A stretch of DNA of 37,002 nucleotides from Desulfobulbus sp. (GTDB lineage: Bacteria; Desulfobacterota; Desulfobulbia; Desulfobulbales; Desulfobulbaceae). The notes beneath the pieces were generated by a model that saw only the letters and a list, made by a program, of their open reading frames with translations, was not told where the DNA came from and ran no database searches. Below, piece by piece: positions 23,454-32,713 of the stretch. The stretch is from NCBI GenBank assembly GCA_028684915.1, contig JAQUEZ010000046.1:1-37002 (forward strand). Reading direction: 5' to 3'. A program made the position numbers and the translations under genes. Positions within the stretch are counted from its first letter, which is position 1, and the number at the start of each line of letters is the position of its first letter.

Positions 23454-26030
23454 CTATTTACCCACCAACCCCTTGGCGCCACCGGAGATCAGGGTGGCGA
23501 GGTTGGTCATGATCCGTGGGAGCGCCATGCCGCCGGGTGAGGCCAGGTAACGCGGCTCCCAAAGCGGATCGAACTTCGCCTTATACGAACGTAATCCCTT
23601 GAAATTATAAAAATGTTCGCCATGCAAGTAAACCAGTGAACCGGCCCGCTGCCAGAGGGGGGCGTGTGGTCGGTTAGCCAACCCGGCCAAAGGGGCCATG
23701 CCGAGGTTAAACCACTGATAGCCTTGCTGCTTGCCCCAGAGAATGAGGCTGATAAAGAGATAGTCCATGGTACCGTTGGGGGCCTCGGGGAGAAAACGCA
23801 TGAGATCGATCGACACCTCCTCCCGCTGCGCACCCGGCCAGAGGTTGGCAAAGGCGATTAGCTGTCCCTCACGGCGGACCAGAGCCACTGGATTGGCCTG
23901 GAGGTACGCTGGTTGGAAAGAACCAAGCGAGAAGCCTTTTTCCCGGGCTTTTTTGCTGGAGAGCCAGGTATCGGAGACTTGGCGCAGTTCCGGCATCAGC
24001 GCGGCAACCTGAGCAGTATCGACGATTGCAAAGGAACAGCCGTCCTTTTCCGCCTTACGATGCGAGTAGCGCAATCCACTGCGGGCCTTACCCTCAAGGG
24101 AAAACTTGTCCAGATCCACCCGGGCCTCTTCCCCGATCTTGAGCAAGGTCAGGCCCAGGTCGAGGTACAGATAGAGGGTGTCATGACCGACCTCGTAGAA
24201 AACCGGCCAGCCCTCGGACTGTTCGCAGAGTTCGCGGAATCGCCACAACAATTCCTGATGCTCTTCCAGAGGGCCAATAGGATCACCTAAGGCTATCCAG
24301 CTTCTCCCTTCCACCGCATACATGATAAAGGCGGACCTCGCCTGGTTGAAGAGCAGGGTTTTGTCGCCAAGCAGGGCCAAATTGGCCACGGTCTGCGGGC
24401 TGGCTCCGATGATCGTCCGTGCCTGGGCAAGATCGGCCTCATCCGGATGTTGTTTGGGCAGGCGCAGCGGTCTGAGCAACCGGGCCAGGGCAAAGAGCAG
24501 CAGCAGGGTGGAGGCACCGACCATGGCCCGGAGAAAACGGGGCGCGTTATTGCTTACCGCAAACTGCCACCAAAGGCTGCGCGAATACTCCACATGCTTG
24601 TAGGCAAAAAATCCCAGCCACAGGGTACAACTCATCACCAGCACAATAAGGAGCATCCATTTGCGGCTCAGCGGCTCATTGAGCAGGGAAGAACGACGAT
24701 AAAAGCTGCGCCGACAGGGCAACAGGGCCAGAAGCATCACTCCAAGGAGGATGGCCTCCTCGTAATCCACCCCCTTGAGGAGGGAAAGCACCGATCCACC
24801 CGCCAAAAGAATAACCGAGAGCAGGTAGGCACCGTCCAAACGGCGCTGCAGGCCCCAGGCTACCAGCAACAACCCGGCCCCGGTGAGACTGCCGAGAAAA
24901 TGGCTAATCTCGAGTACCGGCAAGGGGAGAAAATCCTGCAGCCTAAGTAAACGATGGGAAATACCGGGGGTAGCGCCGGAAAAGAGAAGAATCGCACCGC
25001 CGGCCAGAGTTGAGGCCGCCAGAAGCTGCGGGGTCAGGGCACGGCCCAAACGCCCCACAGCCTTCACGATCTGACCGGCCAGGGCACGTTGGCGGAAGAA
25101 TTCAAGCCCGCCCAGGAGTAGGCTGGCGCCAGCCAAAGGCAGGAGATAATAAATCGCCCGATAGAGCATCAGGCTGCCGGCCAGTCCATCCACAGGCACG
25201 CCGGGCAGACTGACCAGGATCAAGGACTCGAACACGCCCAAGCCACCGGGAACATGGCTGATCAGGGCCACTACCTGAGCAAGGAGAAAAATCCCGAGAA
25301 GATGGAGCAGGGAGATGTGGGCGGAAGCAGGCAGTAACACGTAGAGCACGCTCCCAGCCAGCAGCCAGTCGATCATACCGACAAAAATCTGAGCCCAGGC
25401 CATTGTCGGACGAGGCAGGGGGAACTGCCAGCCGCCCAGATTAATGGGTTTGGAACGCAGAGAAACCGTTGCCAGGTAGCCGATCACCAGTGCCAGCAGC
25501 CCCCATCCCAGGGGCTGGACTGTGGTAAAGGGCAGATGGAGCCTAGAGGGCAGGGGAAGCGGCTCCACGAGAAAGGTTAGGCCGCCGCTGGCACAGACGC
25601 CGAGCCAGAAGGTGGTCACGGTGAAGGAAATCACCCGGGCGATCTCTTCGGTGGACAGACCCCAGGCCGAGTAGAGCCGGAAGCGAATCGAGCCTGCCGC
25701 CAACAGGGACAGACCGATATTATTGCTGAAAGCGTAGCTGATAAAGGAGGTCAGGACCACCTTGCTCGCCGCCAAAGGCTGCCGAACATAGCGAATGGCC
25801 AGCAGATCGTAGCCGGTCATGATCAGATAGCTGAGCACGGTCAGGCCAAGGGCGGCGCCAATCTGCGTCAGCTTCAGGGCATGTAGTTGGCGGACGATAT
25901 CGTGGTAGTGGAATTCGCTCAGGGAGTGGTGGAGAATGTACAAGGCCCCGGCAAAGAGGACCAGGGCAATGAGCGGCACCAACATCCGTAGATGTATTGA
26001 TCGTGACATGAAATTCGGATCGGTTCGCAC
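23454..26030 (-). CDS. mprF: Bifunctional lysyl-phosphatidylglycerol flippase/synthetase MprF
   Basis: This 858-residue protein matches MprF. The N-terminal ~500 residues hold many membrane helices of the UPF0104 flippase type, with GSIRFRLYSAWGLS and HVPGGLGVFE. The C-terminal ~300 residues are a DUF2156 aminoacyltransferase (GDKTLLFNQARSAFIMYAVEGRSWIALGDP region and NLGMAPLAGL). It transfers lysine (or alanine) from tRNA to phosphatidylglycerol and flips the product, lowering surface charge and raising resistance to cationic peptides. The start is uncertain. The GTG at 26030 has a GAGG upstream; an ATG at 26009 has none. It is followed by the VirJ-type hydrolase gene. Confidence 0.93.
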   Translation of the reverse strand: MRTDPNFMSRSIHLRMLVPLIALVLFAGALYILHHSLSEFHYHDIVRQLHALKLTQIGAALGLTVLSYLIMTGYDLLAIRYVRQPLAASKVVLTSFISYAFSNNIGLSLLAAGSIRFRLYSAWGLSTEEIARVISFTVTTFWLGVCASGGLTFLVEPLPLPSRLHLPFTTVQPLGWGLLALVIGYLATVSLRSKPINLGGWQFPLPRPTMAWAQIFVGMIDWLLAGSVLYVLLPASAHISLLHLLGIFLLAQVVALISHVPGGLGVFESLILVSLPGVPVDGLAGSLMLYRAIYYLLPLAGASLLLGGLEFFRQRALAGQIVKAVGRLGRALTPQLLAASTLAGGAILLFSGATPGISHRLLRLQDFLPLPVLEISHFLGSLTGAGLLLVAWGLQRRLDGAYLLSVILLAGGSVLSLLKGVDYEEAILLGVMLLALLPCRRSFYRRSSLLNEPLSRKWMLLIVLVMSCTLWLGFFAYKHVEYSRSLWWQFAVSNNAPRFLRAMVGASTLLLLFALARLLRPLRLPKQHPDEADLAQARTIIGASPQTVANLALLGDKTLLFNQARSAFIMYAVEGRSWIALGDPIGPLEEHQELLWRFRELCEQSEGWPVFYEVGHDTLYLYLDLGLTLLKIGEEARVDLDKFSLEGKARSGLRYSHRKAEKDGCSFAIVDTAQVAALMPELRQVSDTWLSSKKAREKGFSLGSFQPAYLQANPVALVRREGQLIAFANLWPGAQREEVSIDLMRFLPEAPNGTMDYLFISLILWGKQQGYQWFNLGMAPLAGLANRPHAPLWQRAGSLVYLHGEHFYNFKGLRSYKAKFDPLWEPRYLASPGGMALPRIMTNLATLISGGAKGLVGK

Positions 26031-26111
26031 AAGCGAGCCGCCTCAATGGGTGAAAAGAATAGCGTAGCGAACGTGCCCCAGCCGCCATAAATCCGATCAG
26101 GACGCAGGTGT

Positions 26112-29081
26112 TTACTCGCCATCGAGAACCGATCGAACCTTGGCGGCAAGGGAAATGTGGGAAAAGGGTTTCTGGATGAAATGAATCCCTTCTTCGAGAA
26201 CACCCTGATGGGCAATGATATCCGCAGTGTATCCGGACATAAACAAACATTTGATCCAGGGATGTTCTTTTTGGATTTGCTCAGCCAAGTCGCGGCCGTT
26301 CATCTCCGGCATGATCACATCGGTGATCAGCAAGTCGATTTTGCCGGAATAAAGGTTGCATTTGTCCAAGGCCTCATAAGGAGACGTAGACGCGAACACC
26401 GTGTAGCCCAGGTGTTGAAGCATCGCCGTTGCCATCTCGAGGATGGTCGGTTCATCCTCCACCACCAAAATCGTTTCCGAACCGCCAATTGCCTCTACCG
26501 TCCGCTCCTCCAGCACCTCGTCGGCACTATCGGCTTCCCGGGGAATATACACAGTAAACACGGTCCCCTGACCGGGTTCACTGTACACATTGACAAAACC
26601 GTTATTCTGGCGAACGATGCCATATACGGTGGCCAAGCCCAGCCCCGTGCCCTTGCCCACACCCTTGGTGGTGAAAAAAGGCTCGAAAACCTGGGCCAAG
26701 GTCTCCTTATCCATACCACAGCCGTTGTCGCCCACGGTTATCTGCACATAGTCACCGGGGACACAGCCGGTGTGGACGGCGCAGTAGGAGGCGTCAAAGG
26801 TGCAGTTTTGGGTTTCAACGATAATGGTACCGACCCCGGCAATGGCATCGCGGGCATTGACGCAGAGGTTGGCCAGGATCTGGTCGATCTGGGAGGGATC
26901 GGCCTTAACCGACCAGAGCTCGGAATCCGGCAACCAGGTGAGGGTGATATCCTCGCCGATGAGCCGCCGGAGCATGGAAAGCATATTTTCGATACAGGTG
27001 CTGAGATCGAGGAGTTTGGGGGCGATAGGCTGTTTGCGGGCAAAGGCGAGCAGCTGGCGGGTAAGGTCGGCGGAACGATCGACAATCTCGCGAATGGCTC
27101 GAAAGCGATGGTAATAGGGGTTGCCCTGTTCCATGTCCAACATGGCCAGTTCGGCATGCCCCTGGACAACCATGAGCATATTATTGAAATCATGGGCAAT
27201 TCCACCAGCCAACCGAGCCACGGATTCCATCTTCTGTGATTGGAGTAACTGGGCTTCCAGTTTTTCCCGTTCCTGTTCGGTCTGTTTACGCTCGGTGATA
27301 TCTATGTGCGTGCCGACCATACGAAGCGCATGGCCGTTTTCCCCACGGGCAATCGCCTTGCCCCGCCCCTGGACCCATTTCCAGGTGCCGTCTTTGGTCT
27401 GCATCCGATATTCGACCAGAAAGGACTCGCAGCGGTTCTCAATGCAATCGGTATTGACGGCCAACACGGACTCCCGGTCCTCGGGGTGGAGCCTCTCCAT
27501 CCAAGCGATAGCCTCCTGTGGTTGCTCGCCAGCATCATACCCCAGCATGGCCCAGTAACTGGGGCTGTAATAAACCGTACCCAAACCAATATCCCAGTCC
27601 CAGAGCCCATCCTTGGTAGCCTCCATGGCGAGGCGGAACCGTTCTTCACTGACCCGTAATGCAGCCTCGACCTGTTTACGTTCGGTAATGGCTCGTGCCT
27701 GCTGCACATTCTGATAAGCCGAAAAAGAGAGTTGGTTTGCCAGGGTGAACAGAGCCTGAGCAACGCTCTCAAACCGCTCACGGGACATGGAGGGGACTTC
27801 TTGAAAGGCTTGGATGAAATCCTCTTCATCCGCGCCTATCTCCCGGGCGTACCGCCGCATGGCTTCCTCGTCCTGGACTTCATTGCGAACCTGGCCGATC
27901 AACCAGTTGGCCAGATGATGCCCCCCAACGGTGATACTGGCGCCGGCATCCCATAAGCCACCACTGAGACAGGGCTGGATGATCGGGCCTTCGGGATGAT
28001 GTTGGCCCAGGGCCGCATCCGACTTGAAGCAGTTGGCGCAGCCGATTTCGGTGGTGCGAATTATTGCGCTGCATAATCGGGTGAAGTTGCTGGGTTCGGT
28101 GATGGGGGTCCCATCGGGACGGGTGATGAGCGAGGCCAAACCGGTGGCGTTGGCAAACTCATCCTGGATCTGCTGGATGCGGGCAAGGTCAAACAAGTCC
28201 TCAAAGGTGACCCCGTTTTCCTTGGTCAAGGGGCAGGTGAGGGCTACCAACCGTTTTTCCAGGGCTTCTTCCAGACGCTTGAACTCGCTGATATCACGAA
28301 ACTCGGTAACCCGAACCAACCGCCCCTTATAGGGAATATTGGAACCACGCAAACGAGCTGGATACTGGCTGCCGTCCTTGCGACGTCCTATGGATTCGTA
28401 AGGTTGGTCAAATTTCCGTTGGATATTGCGTCTGACCTGGTCGCGGCATTGCGGGGCAATCAGCAGGAGACCATCCATGCCGATCAGTTCATCGACCGTG
28501 TAACCGGTCTGTTCGGCCAAACCCTGATTGCAGTCGAGGATTATCCCCTGATCATGAATGGTGATTCCACCGAAGGAGGCGTTGTGCAGGGTCCGAAACC
28601 GCTCCTCGCTTTCGCACAGAGCTGCTTCGTCGCGCTTTCGCTGGGTGATGTCCTGGAAAAAACAATGGGTACGCTGGAATGTACCGTCCGGATTTGTGCT
28701 TATTTTGCCGTCGAAGGAGACCTGGATTAGGGAACCGTCCTTCTTGACCATCGTAAATTCAACCCCGTAGATCTCACCAGCGTCTTTGAATCGCGAAAAG
28801 TTGGCGTGGAAATAGTCACGAAAATCGGAGTGGAGAAACTCCGAAAATTTTTTACCGAGAACCTCCTCCCGGGTGTAGCCAAGGGTATCGAGCCAGCGTT
28901 GGTTGACTTCCAGGACGGTACCGTCTGTGCCGAGGGATTGGTAGGCCAGCGGAGACTGCACATAGAATTGACGCAGGCTCTCACACTCTGACTTCAGGTC
29001 GGCTTCGGCAGCTTCAAGCGCAGCGATACGCTGGTACAGTTGGGTAATATCTCGCGAATTCCGGGTGCCCGAATCGTTCAT
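26112..29081 (-). CDS. Hybrid sensor histidine kinase with PAS, PocR and receiver domains
   Basis: The 989-residue protein has a short N-terminal coiled coil (10-38), PAS (about 38-150), PAS (about 155-270) and a PocR ligand-binding domain (about 290-465) with Cys337, Cys348, Cys351 and Cys371. A third PAS follows (about 475-600), then HisKA with His630 in AHDFNN, HATPase (about 735-855), and a receiver (869-989) with phospho-acceptor Asp921. No membrane helix is evident, so it is probably cytoplasmic. PocR domains are thought to bind small organic ligands such as 1,2-propanediol-type compounds. No output regulator is adjacent. Start supported by AAAGGAT just upstream. Confidence 0.92.
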   Translation of the reverse strand: MNDSGTRNSRDITQLYQRIAALEAAEADLKSECESLRQFYVQSPLAYQSLGTDGTVLEVNQRWLDTLGYTREEVLGKKFSEFLHSDFRDYFHANFSRFKDAGEIYGVEFTMVKKDGSLIQVSFDGKISTNPDGTFQRTHCFFQDITQRKRDEAALCESEERFRTLHNASFGGITIHDQGIILDCNQGLAEQTGYTVDELIGMDGLLLIAPQCRDQVRRNIQRKFDQPYESIGRRKDGSQYPARLRGSNIPYKGRLVRVTEFRDISEFKRLEEALEKRLVALTCPLTKENGVTFEDLFDLARIQQIQDEFANATGLASLITRPDGTPITEPSNFTRLCSAIIRTTEIGCANCFKSDAALGQHHPEGPIIQPCLSGGLWDAGASITVGGHHLANWLIGQVRNEVQDEEAMRRYAREIGADEEDFIQAFQEVPSMSRERFESVAQALFTLANQLSFSAYQNVQQARAITERKQVEAALRVSEERFRLAMEATKDGLWDWDIGLGTVYYSPSYWAMLGYDAGEQPQEAIAWMERLHPEDRESVLAVNTDCIENRCESFLVEYRMQTKDGTWKWVQGRGKAIARGENGHALRMVGTHIDITERKQTEQEREKLEAQLLQSQKMESVARLAGGIAHDFNNMLMVVQGHAELAMLDMEQGNPYYHRFRAIREIVDRSADLTRQLLAFARKQPIAPKLLDLSTCIENMLSMLRRLIGEDITLTWLPDSELWSVKADPSQIDQILANLCVNARDAIAGVGTIIVETQNCTFDASYCAVHTGCVPGDYVQITVGDNGCGMDKETLAQVFEPFFTTKGVGKGTGLGLATVYGIVRQNNGFVNVYSEPGQGTVFTVYIPREADSADEVLEERTVEAIGGSETILVVEDEPTILEMATAMLQHLGYTVFASTSPYEALDKCNLYSGKIDLLITDVIMPEMNGRDLAEQIQKEHPWIKCLFMSGYTADIIAHQGVLEEGIHFIQKPFSHISLAAKVRSVLDGE

Positions 29082-29809
29082 GGTGATCCTTTTACTTGCT
29101 CATAATGGATCGGCCAAGGAGCACTCTTACATGTGCTGGTAAATCTGAGACAAAAATACGCCTACCTCGGAACCAAAGAGAGACACCGCACCGATCGAAC
29201 GCTACTTATCCTAGCATAAACTCTGCTTTGGAATAACGAGGAAAAACACTGATAGCCAGTTTTATTTTATATATTCCCAACTTTTGTCGTGCTCATAAAA
29301 TTCCTCGCGAACAACCTTCCGATCTTCGCAACATACCGCATTTACGATACGTAACTTCTCGGATTTTGTTTTGTTATCAAGGACGGGGATTCAATGCTGT
29401 ATTGGAATCGGTAATCCAGCCTATTTTTGGGTCCATCGGTCTATATGACTTGCCTCGGCGTAATTGCGAACCTCATCAGCCGTGAACAGTCCCTGCTCCA
29501 ATTTCTCAGACATCTCCTGGCGGACCGATTCGGCTGCCAGATCGTGGCGAGAGGAAGAGTATTTTGGAATTCCATTCGGCCTCCGATAAAAAGTGGTCAT
29601 TGTTGAGCCAACAAATGAGAAATTTCTGTATAATAACGAAAATTTAACAAGATAAATAATATTCCCAGAAGTTTTCCTGCCATTTTGTATGACCTTTTAG
29701 CCAAAGATTGCTATAGAGAGGCAACCTGAAATACCAAGTTGACAGCTGACCACGACTCTCCGTCAGCCCTGCAGAAATACAATCCTTCCACTGATCTGCT
29801 CTTCACCTG
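29082..29809. other. 728-base AT-rich intergenic region
   Basis: This gap separates the divergent kinase and MATE genes. It is AT-richer than both. The only coding candidate is the 59-codon frame at 29421-29600. A TATAAT at 29629-29634 is the best -10 hexamer, but the nearest -35-like TTGAGC (29603-29608) is 20 bases away. No tRNA, REP or riboswitch pattern was seen. Confidence 0.5.
29421..29600 (-). CDS. Possible small protein, 59 residues
   Basis: The frame runs from an ATG at 29600 to a TAG and gives a hydrophilic, plausible helical protein (contains QEMSEKLEQGLFTADEVRNY). There is no good ribosome site, and I recognise no family. It is the only reasonable frame in the surrounding gap. 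It could be a remnant or chance frame. Confidence 0.4.
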   Translation of the reverse strand: MTTFYRRPNGIPKYSSSRHDLAAESVRQEMSEKLEQGLFTADEVRNYAEASHIDRWTQK

Positions 29810-31180
29810 ATGCGTTTTTTCTCCTTCATTCTCTACGAAACCCGCATGCTCCTCCGCCTAACCGGCCCCCTTCTATTGGCTCAGTTGTCGCAGACGGCCA
29901 TGGGGTTTGTCGATACGGTCATGGCCGGACGCTATTCCGCAATCGATCTGGCTGCGGTGGCGGTAGGTTCTTCGATCTTTTTTCCGGTCTACCTCTTTCT
30001 CATCGGTCTGCAGAATGCGGTGACACCGCTGGTCGCCCAGGCGCATGGTCGCGGTGATCGAGATGCTATTCGCGGCTCGATCCGCCTGGGCATGGTGGTT
30101 GGCCTGGTCGCCGGTCTCCTGTTAATGCCTGTTCTCTGGTGGATGGAACCGCTAATGGTGTGGTTGGGGGTAAGTGTGGAGGTTATTCCCATTACCAGCC
30201 GCTACCTCTTTGCCGTTTCCTGGGGTCTGCCGCTGGGGGGGGTGTTCTACGGACTCAAAGGCGGGGGAGATGGGTTGGGGAGAACGCGGCTGTCGATGTT
30301 TGCCGGATTTCTCGGCCTGGGGGTGAATATCCTGGCCAATTATCTCCTCATTTACGGCAAGCTGGGTCTGCCTGTCCTAGGTGGGGTCGGCTGCGGCTGG
30401 GCCACCTCAATCTCCATCTTGGCGATGATGACCGCCATGGCATGGCTGCTTTATCGAAGCAAGTTAGGAGGGACTGAGCAGTTATTTGTCCCCACGACTC
30501 GAGTAACAACAACGGGGCCCGGAGGCATTGGTTCCTTTTTACGCCTTGGCCTGCCGCTTGGGGTCACCATGTTCATCGAATGCTCGATCTTCACCGTGAT
30601 CGCCCTGTTCATCGCCAAGCTCGGAGCCCAGGTGGTTGCAGCGCACCAAATCGCGCTCAACTTTACCTCCATGCTCTACATGCTTCCCTATAGCCTGGCT
30701 ACGGCCCTGACCGTGCGGGTCGGTTTCACCATCGGTCGAGGGCGGGTGCAGCGGCTGCCCCGCCTTGTCGCCACCGGGTTGGGGCTGGCCCTGTCCGGTT
30801 CGGTCCTCACCTGTCTGGGTATTCTGATTTTTTCTCGGGAAATCGCCGCCCTTTATACCCCGGACCCGATGATTCAAACCCTGGCGGTGGCCCTGCTGAT
30901 CTATGCGGCCATCTTCCAGATGCCGGATGCAATGCAGGTCAACGCCAGCGGAATACTCCGGGGCTGCAAGGACACACGGGTACCACTGGTGCTGATGCTG
31001 GTTGCCTACTGGGGGATTGGCTTGCCGCTGGGCTACGGCCTGGGGTTGGCGGGCCTTGGGGGCATGGAGCCTGGCCCCCAAGGATTCTGGATCGGATTGA
31101 TTTGTGCGTTGACCACAGCAGCCCTGTTGATGTGGTCGCGGGTGGTGGTGGTGATCAAACGCTTACAACGACGAGTATAA
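29810..31180 (+). CDS. MATE family multidrug/Na+ antiporter (NorM-like)
   Basis: The protein has 456 residues with 12 predicted membrane helices in two six-helix halves. The first half begins TGPLLLAQLSQTAMGFVDTVMAG, and the second begins GLPLGVTMFIECSIFTVIALF, both typical of the NorM/MdtK branch. QNAVTPLVAQAHGRGD and the AHQIALNFTSMLYMLPYS stretch are also characteristic. It exports cationic drugs or metabolites in exchange for Na+ or H+. No ribosome site is strong upstream of the ATG. It stands alone, convergent with metF with only 19 bases between stops. Confidence 0.93.
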   Translation: MRFFSFILYETRMLLRLTGPLLLAQLSQTAMGFVDTVMAGRYSAIDLAAVAVGSSIFFPVYLFLIGLQNAVTPLVAQAHGRGDRDAIRGSIRLGMVVGLVAGLLLMPVLWWMEPLMVWLGVSVEVIPITSRYLFAVSWGLPLGGVFYGLKGGGDGLGRTRLSMFAGFLGLGVNILANYLLIYGKLGLPVLGGVGCGWATSISILAMMTAMAWLLYRSKLGGTEQLFVPTTRVTTTGPGGIGSFLRLGLPLGVTMFIECSIFTVIALFIAKLGAQVVAAHQIALNFTSMLYMLPYSLATALTVRVGFTIGRGRVQRLPRLVATGLGLALSGSVLTCLGILIFSREIAALYTPDPMIQTLAVALLIYAAIFQMPDAMQVNASGILRGCKDTRVPLVLMLVAYWGIGLPLGYGLGLAGLGGMEPGPQGFWIGLICALTTAALLMWSRVVVVIKRLQRRV

Positions 31181-31199
31181 ACCGTTGGGGTCTGTCTGG

Positions 31200-32072
31200 T
31201 TAAAGCAGACCGTCCATAACCTGCAGGCACATGTCCGCCTTGTTGAGGGTGTAGAGATGAACACCGGGAACACCGCCATCGAGTAACTCCTTGACCTGCT
31301 GGCGGGCGTAGGCCACACCAATCTCGTAGACCGCCTTGGCGCCACCTTCTTCATGGGCCTTCAACAGAGCGTTGATCAGCCGCCCTGGAATGCGTGCATT
31401 GCACATTTCGAGGATAAAGCGCAGTGAACCCAGGTTGCGAATCGGCAAAATACCTGGAACAATGGGCACATTCACCCCTCGGGCGCGGAGCCGCTCCACA
31501 TAGTCGAAGTAGGTCCGGTTGTCGAAATAGAGCTGACTAATGACGAAATCCGCGCCGCACTCCACCTTACGCCGCATGACCTCGAGATCGGCGGAAAAGG
31601 AGGACGCCTCGGCATGGGCCTCTGGAAATCCGGCCACACCAATAGCCAACTGGGGATGATGGGTACGGATATAACGCACCAGGTGCTCAGCATGGGGAAA
31701 GTTGGCAAAGAGTTCCGCATCGGTGCCGGTGAAGCTGGCCGGGCGATCACCGCGCAGGGCCAATACATTCTCAATGCCCAGGTTCTTGATCGCGGTTAAA
31801 AACCCATCAATCTTTTCCTTGTCCGCCGTCACTCCGGTGAGGTGAGGCATGATCTCGAATCCGCAGGTTTGGATCAGCTTCTCGCAGATCTCCAAAGTGT
31901 TGGACTGGGTCGAACCGCCCGCACCATAGGTAACCGAGGCAAAAAGCGGTTTCAGCTGGCCGAGTTCCTTGGCCACCTCGAAAAATCCCGGCCACTCCTC
32001 CTTTTTCTTCGGCGGAAAAAATTCCAGGGAAACAAAGGGTGTATGCGTTTTGATCAGTTGAGGAATCTGCAT
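31200..32072 (-). CDS. metF: 5,10-methylenetetrahydrofolate reductase
   Basis: This 290-residue MetF/MTHFR reduces methylene-THF to methyl-THF, the methyl donor for methionine synthesis. In anaerobes it can also belong to the methyl branch of the Wood-Ljungdahl pathway. The N-terminal catalytic glutamate lies in VSLEFFPPK. Further family segments are ASVTYGAGGS, LALRGDRP and FVISQLYFDN. The ATG at 32072 has an excellent AAGGAG seven bases upstream; a longer frame to 32108 has no support. It lacks the C-terminal regulatory extension of eukaryotic forms. The homocysteine operon elsewhere in the window would supply its downstream substrate partner. Confidence 0.95.
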   Translation of the reverse strand: MQIPQLIKTHTPFVSLEFFPPKKKEEWPGFFEVAKELGQLKPLFASVTYGAGGSTQSNTLEICEKLIQTCGFEIMPHLTGVTADKEKIDGFLTAIKNLGIENVLALRGDRPASFTGTDAELFANFPHAEHLVRYIRTHHPQLAIGVAGFPEAHAEASSFSADLEVMRRKVECGADFVISQLYFDNRTYFDYVERLRARGVNVPIVPGILPIRNLGSLRFILEMCNARIPGRLINALLKAHEEGGAKAVYEIGVAYARQQVKELLDGGVPGVHLYTLNKADMCLQVMDGLL

Positions 32073-32211
32073 CCCCGTTCTCCTTGTTGTTGATTTACAG
32101 AGCACCAACGGTCGTCAACAGGCCGAGCGGCACCTTCACTCCTAAATATTTCGCCAAAAAAGGCCGATAGGAATATCAGGAATATTTCTCATCTACCATG
32201 GAGGGTAGACC

Positions 32212-32370
32212 ATGACTCCGCGACAAGCCATCCATATCCTGATGCTCAGCCCCTGTTACTGGCGGCTGAACCTTTCGGCCCGTAAGCAGCTTATTAACGA
32301 ATTCTGCCACTCCTTTGCCACCGCCTGGCTCCCGGATTCCGTGTTACGAAAAAAGAGCAGGGCAGAGTAA
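32212..32370 (+). CDS. Small conserved-looking protein, 52 residues
   Basis: A frame with an ideal ribosome site (ggaggg, six bases before ATG) starts MTPRQAIHILMLSPCYWRLN and ends in a basic tail. It sits between metF and the J-domain gene, both on the other strand, so it has its own transcription unit. The sequence resembles small proteins I associate with related anaerobes, but I cannot name a family or role. The strong translation signal makes a chance frame unlikely. Confidence 0.7.
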   Translation: MTPRQAIHILMLSPCYWRLNLSARKQLINEFCHSFATAWLPDSVLRKKSRAE

Positions 32371-32386
32371 AAGCGACGGGGAACGA

Positions 32387-32713
32387 TTACCGCCTGTTCT
32401 TTTTGCCGCTCCAGAGCGGATCCTGACCGAAGCGGGCCTGCCACCAGTCTTCAGGATCGTATACATCAAGTTCGTCATCCCCGGCATTTTCCCGTTTAAG
32501 GGGATAGCGGTAGGCATCGCAATAGCGGGTGAGGGTTTCATAGGCCGCAGTAATGCGATACATCTGTTCGCCGCTCCTGTTGCCGCCTGCGTCCGGATGG
32601 TGGAGCTTGCTGAGGTGATGATAGGCACGTTTGATTTCAGCCAGCGTCGCCCGATCCCCTAGCCCCAACACTTTGGCCGCCTGTTCGATGGCCTGCCACT
32701 CCTTGGCGTTCAC
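32387..32713 (-). CDS. J-domain (DnaJ-like) protein
   Basis: This 108-residue protein begins at a GTG that overlaps the plsY stop by four bases (GTGA). A J domain spans about residues 12-65 with IKRAYHHLSKLHHPD carrying the essential His-Pro-Asp. There is no glycine-rich, zinc-finger or C-terminal substrate domain. It should therefore stimulate a DnaK partner in a specialised way. The last ~40 residues are acidic and tryptophan-rich (YDPEDWWQARFG). Overlap with plsY suggests co-translation, though no functional link is known. Confidence 0.88.
   Translation of the reverse strand: MNAKEWQAIEQAAKVLGLGDRATLAEIKRAYHHLSKLHHPDAGGNRSGEQMYRITAAYETLTRYCDAYRYPLKRENAGDDELDVYDPEDWWQARFGQDPLWSGKKNRR

Noticed and set aside
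26157..27239. 360-codon + frame inside the hybrid kinase, and a 333-codon + frame at 7041-8042 inside the DUF39 gene
   Set aside because: No family features, and they lie opposite well-supported genes.
31189..31211. Short inverted repeat between the MATE gene and metF as a terminator
   Set aside because: Only a 6-bp stem with an 11-base loop, overlapping the metF coding end and without a T run.
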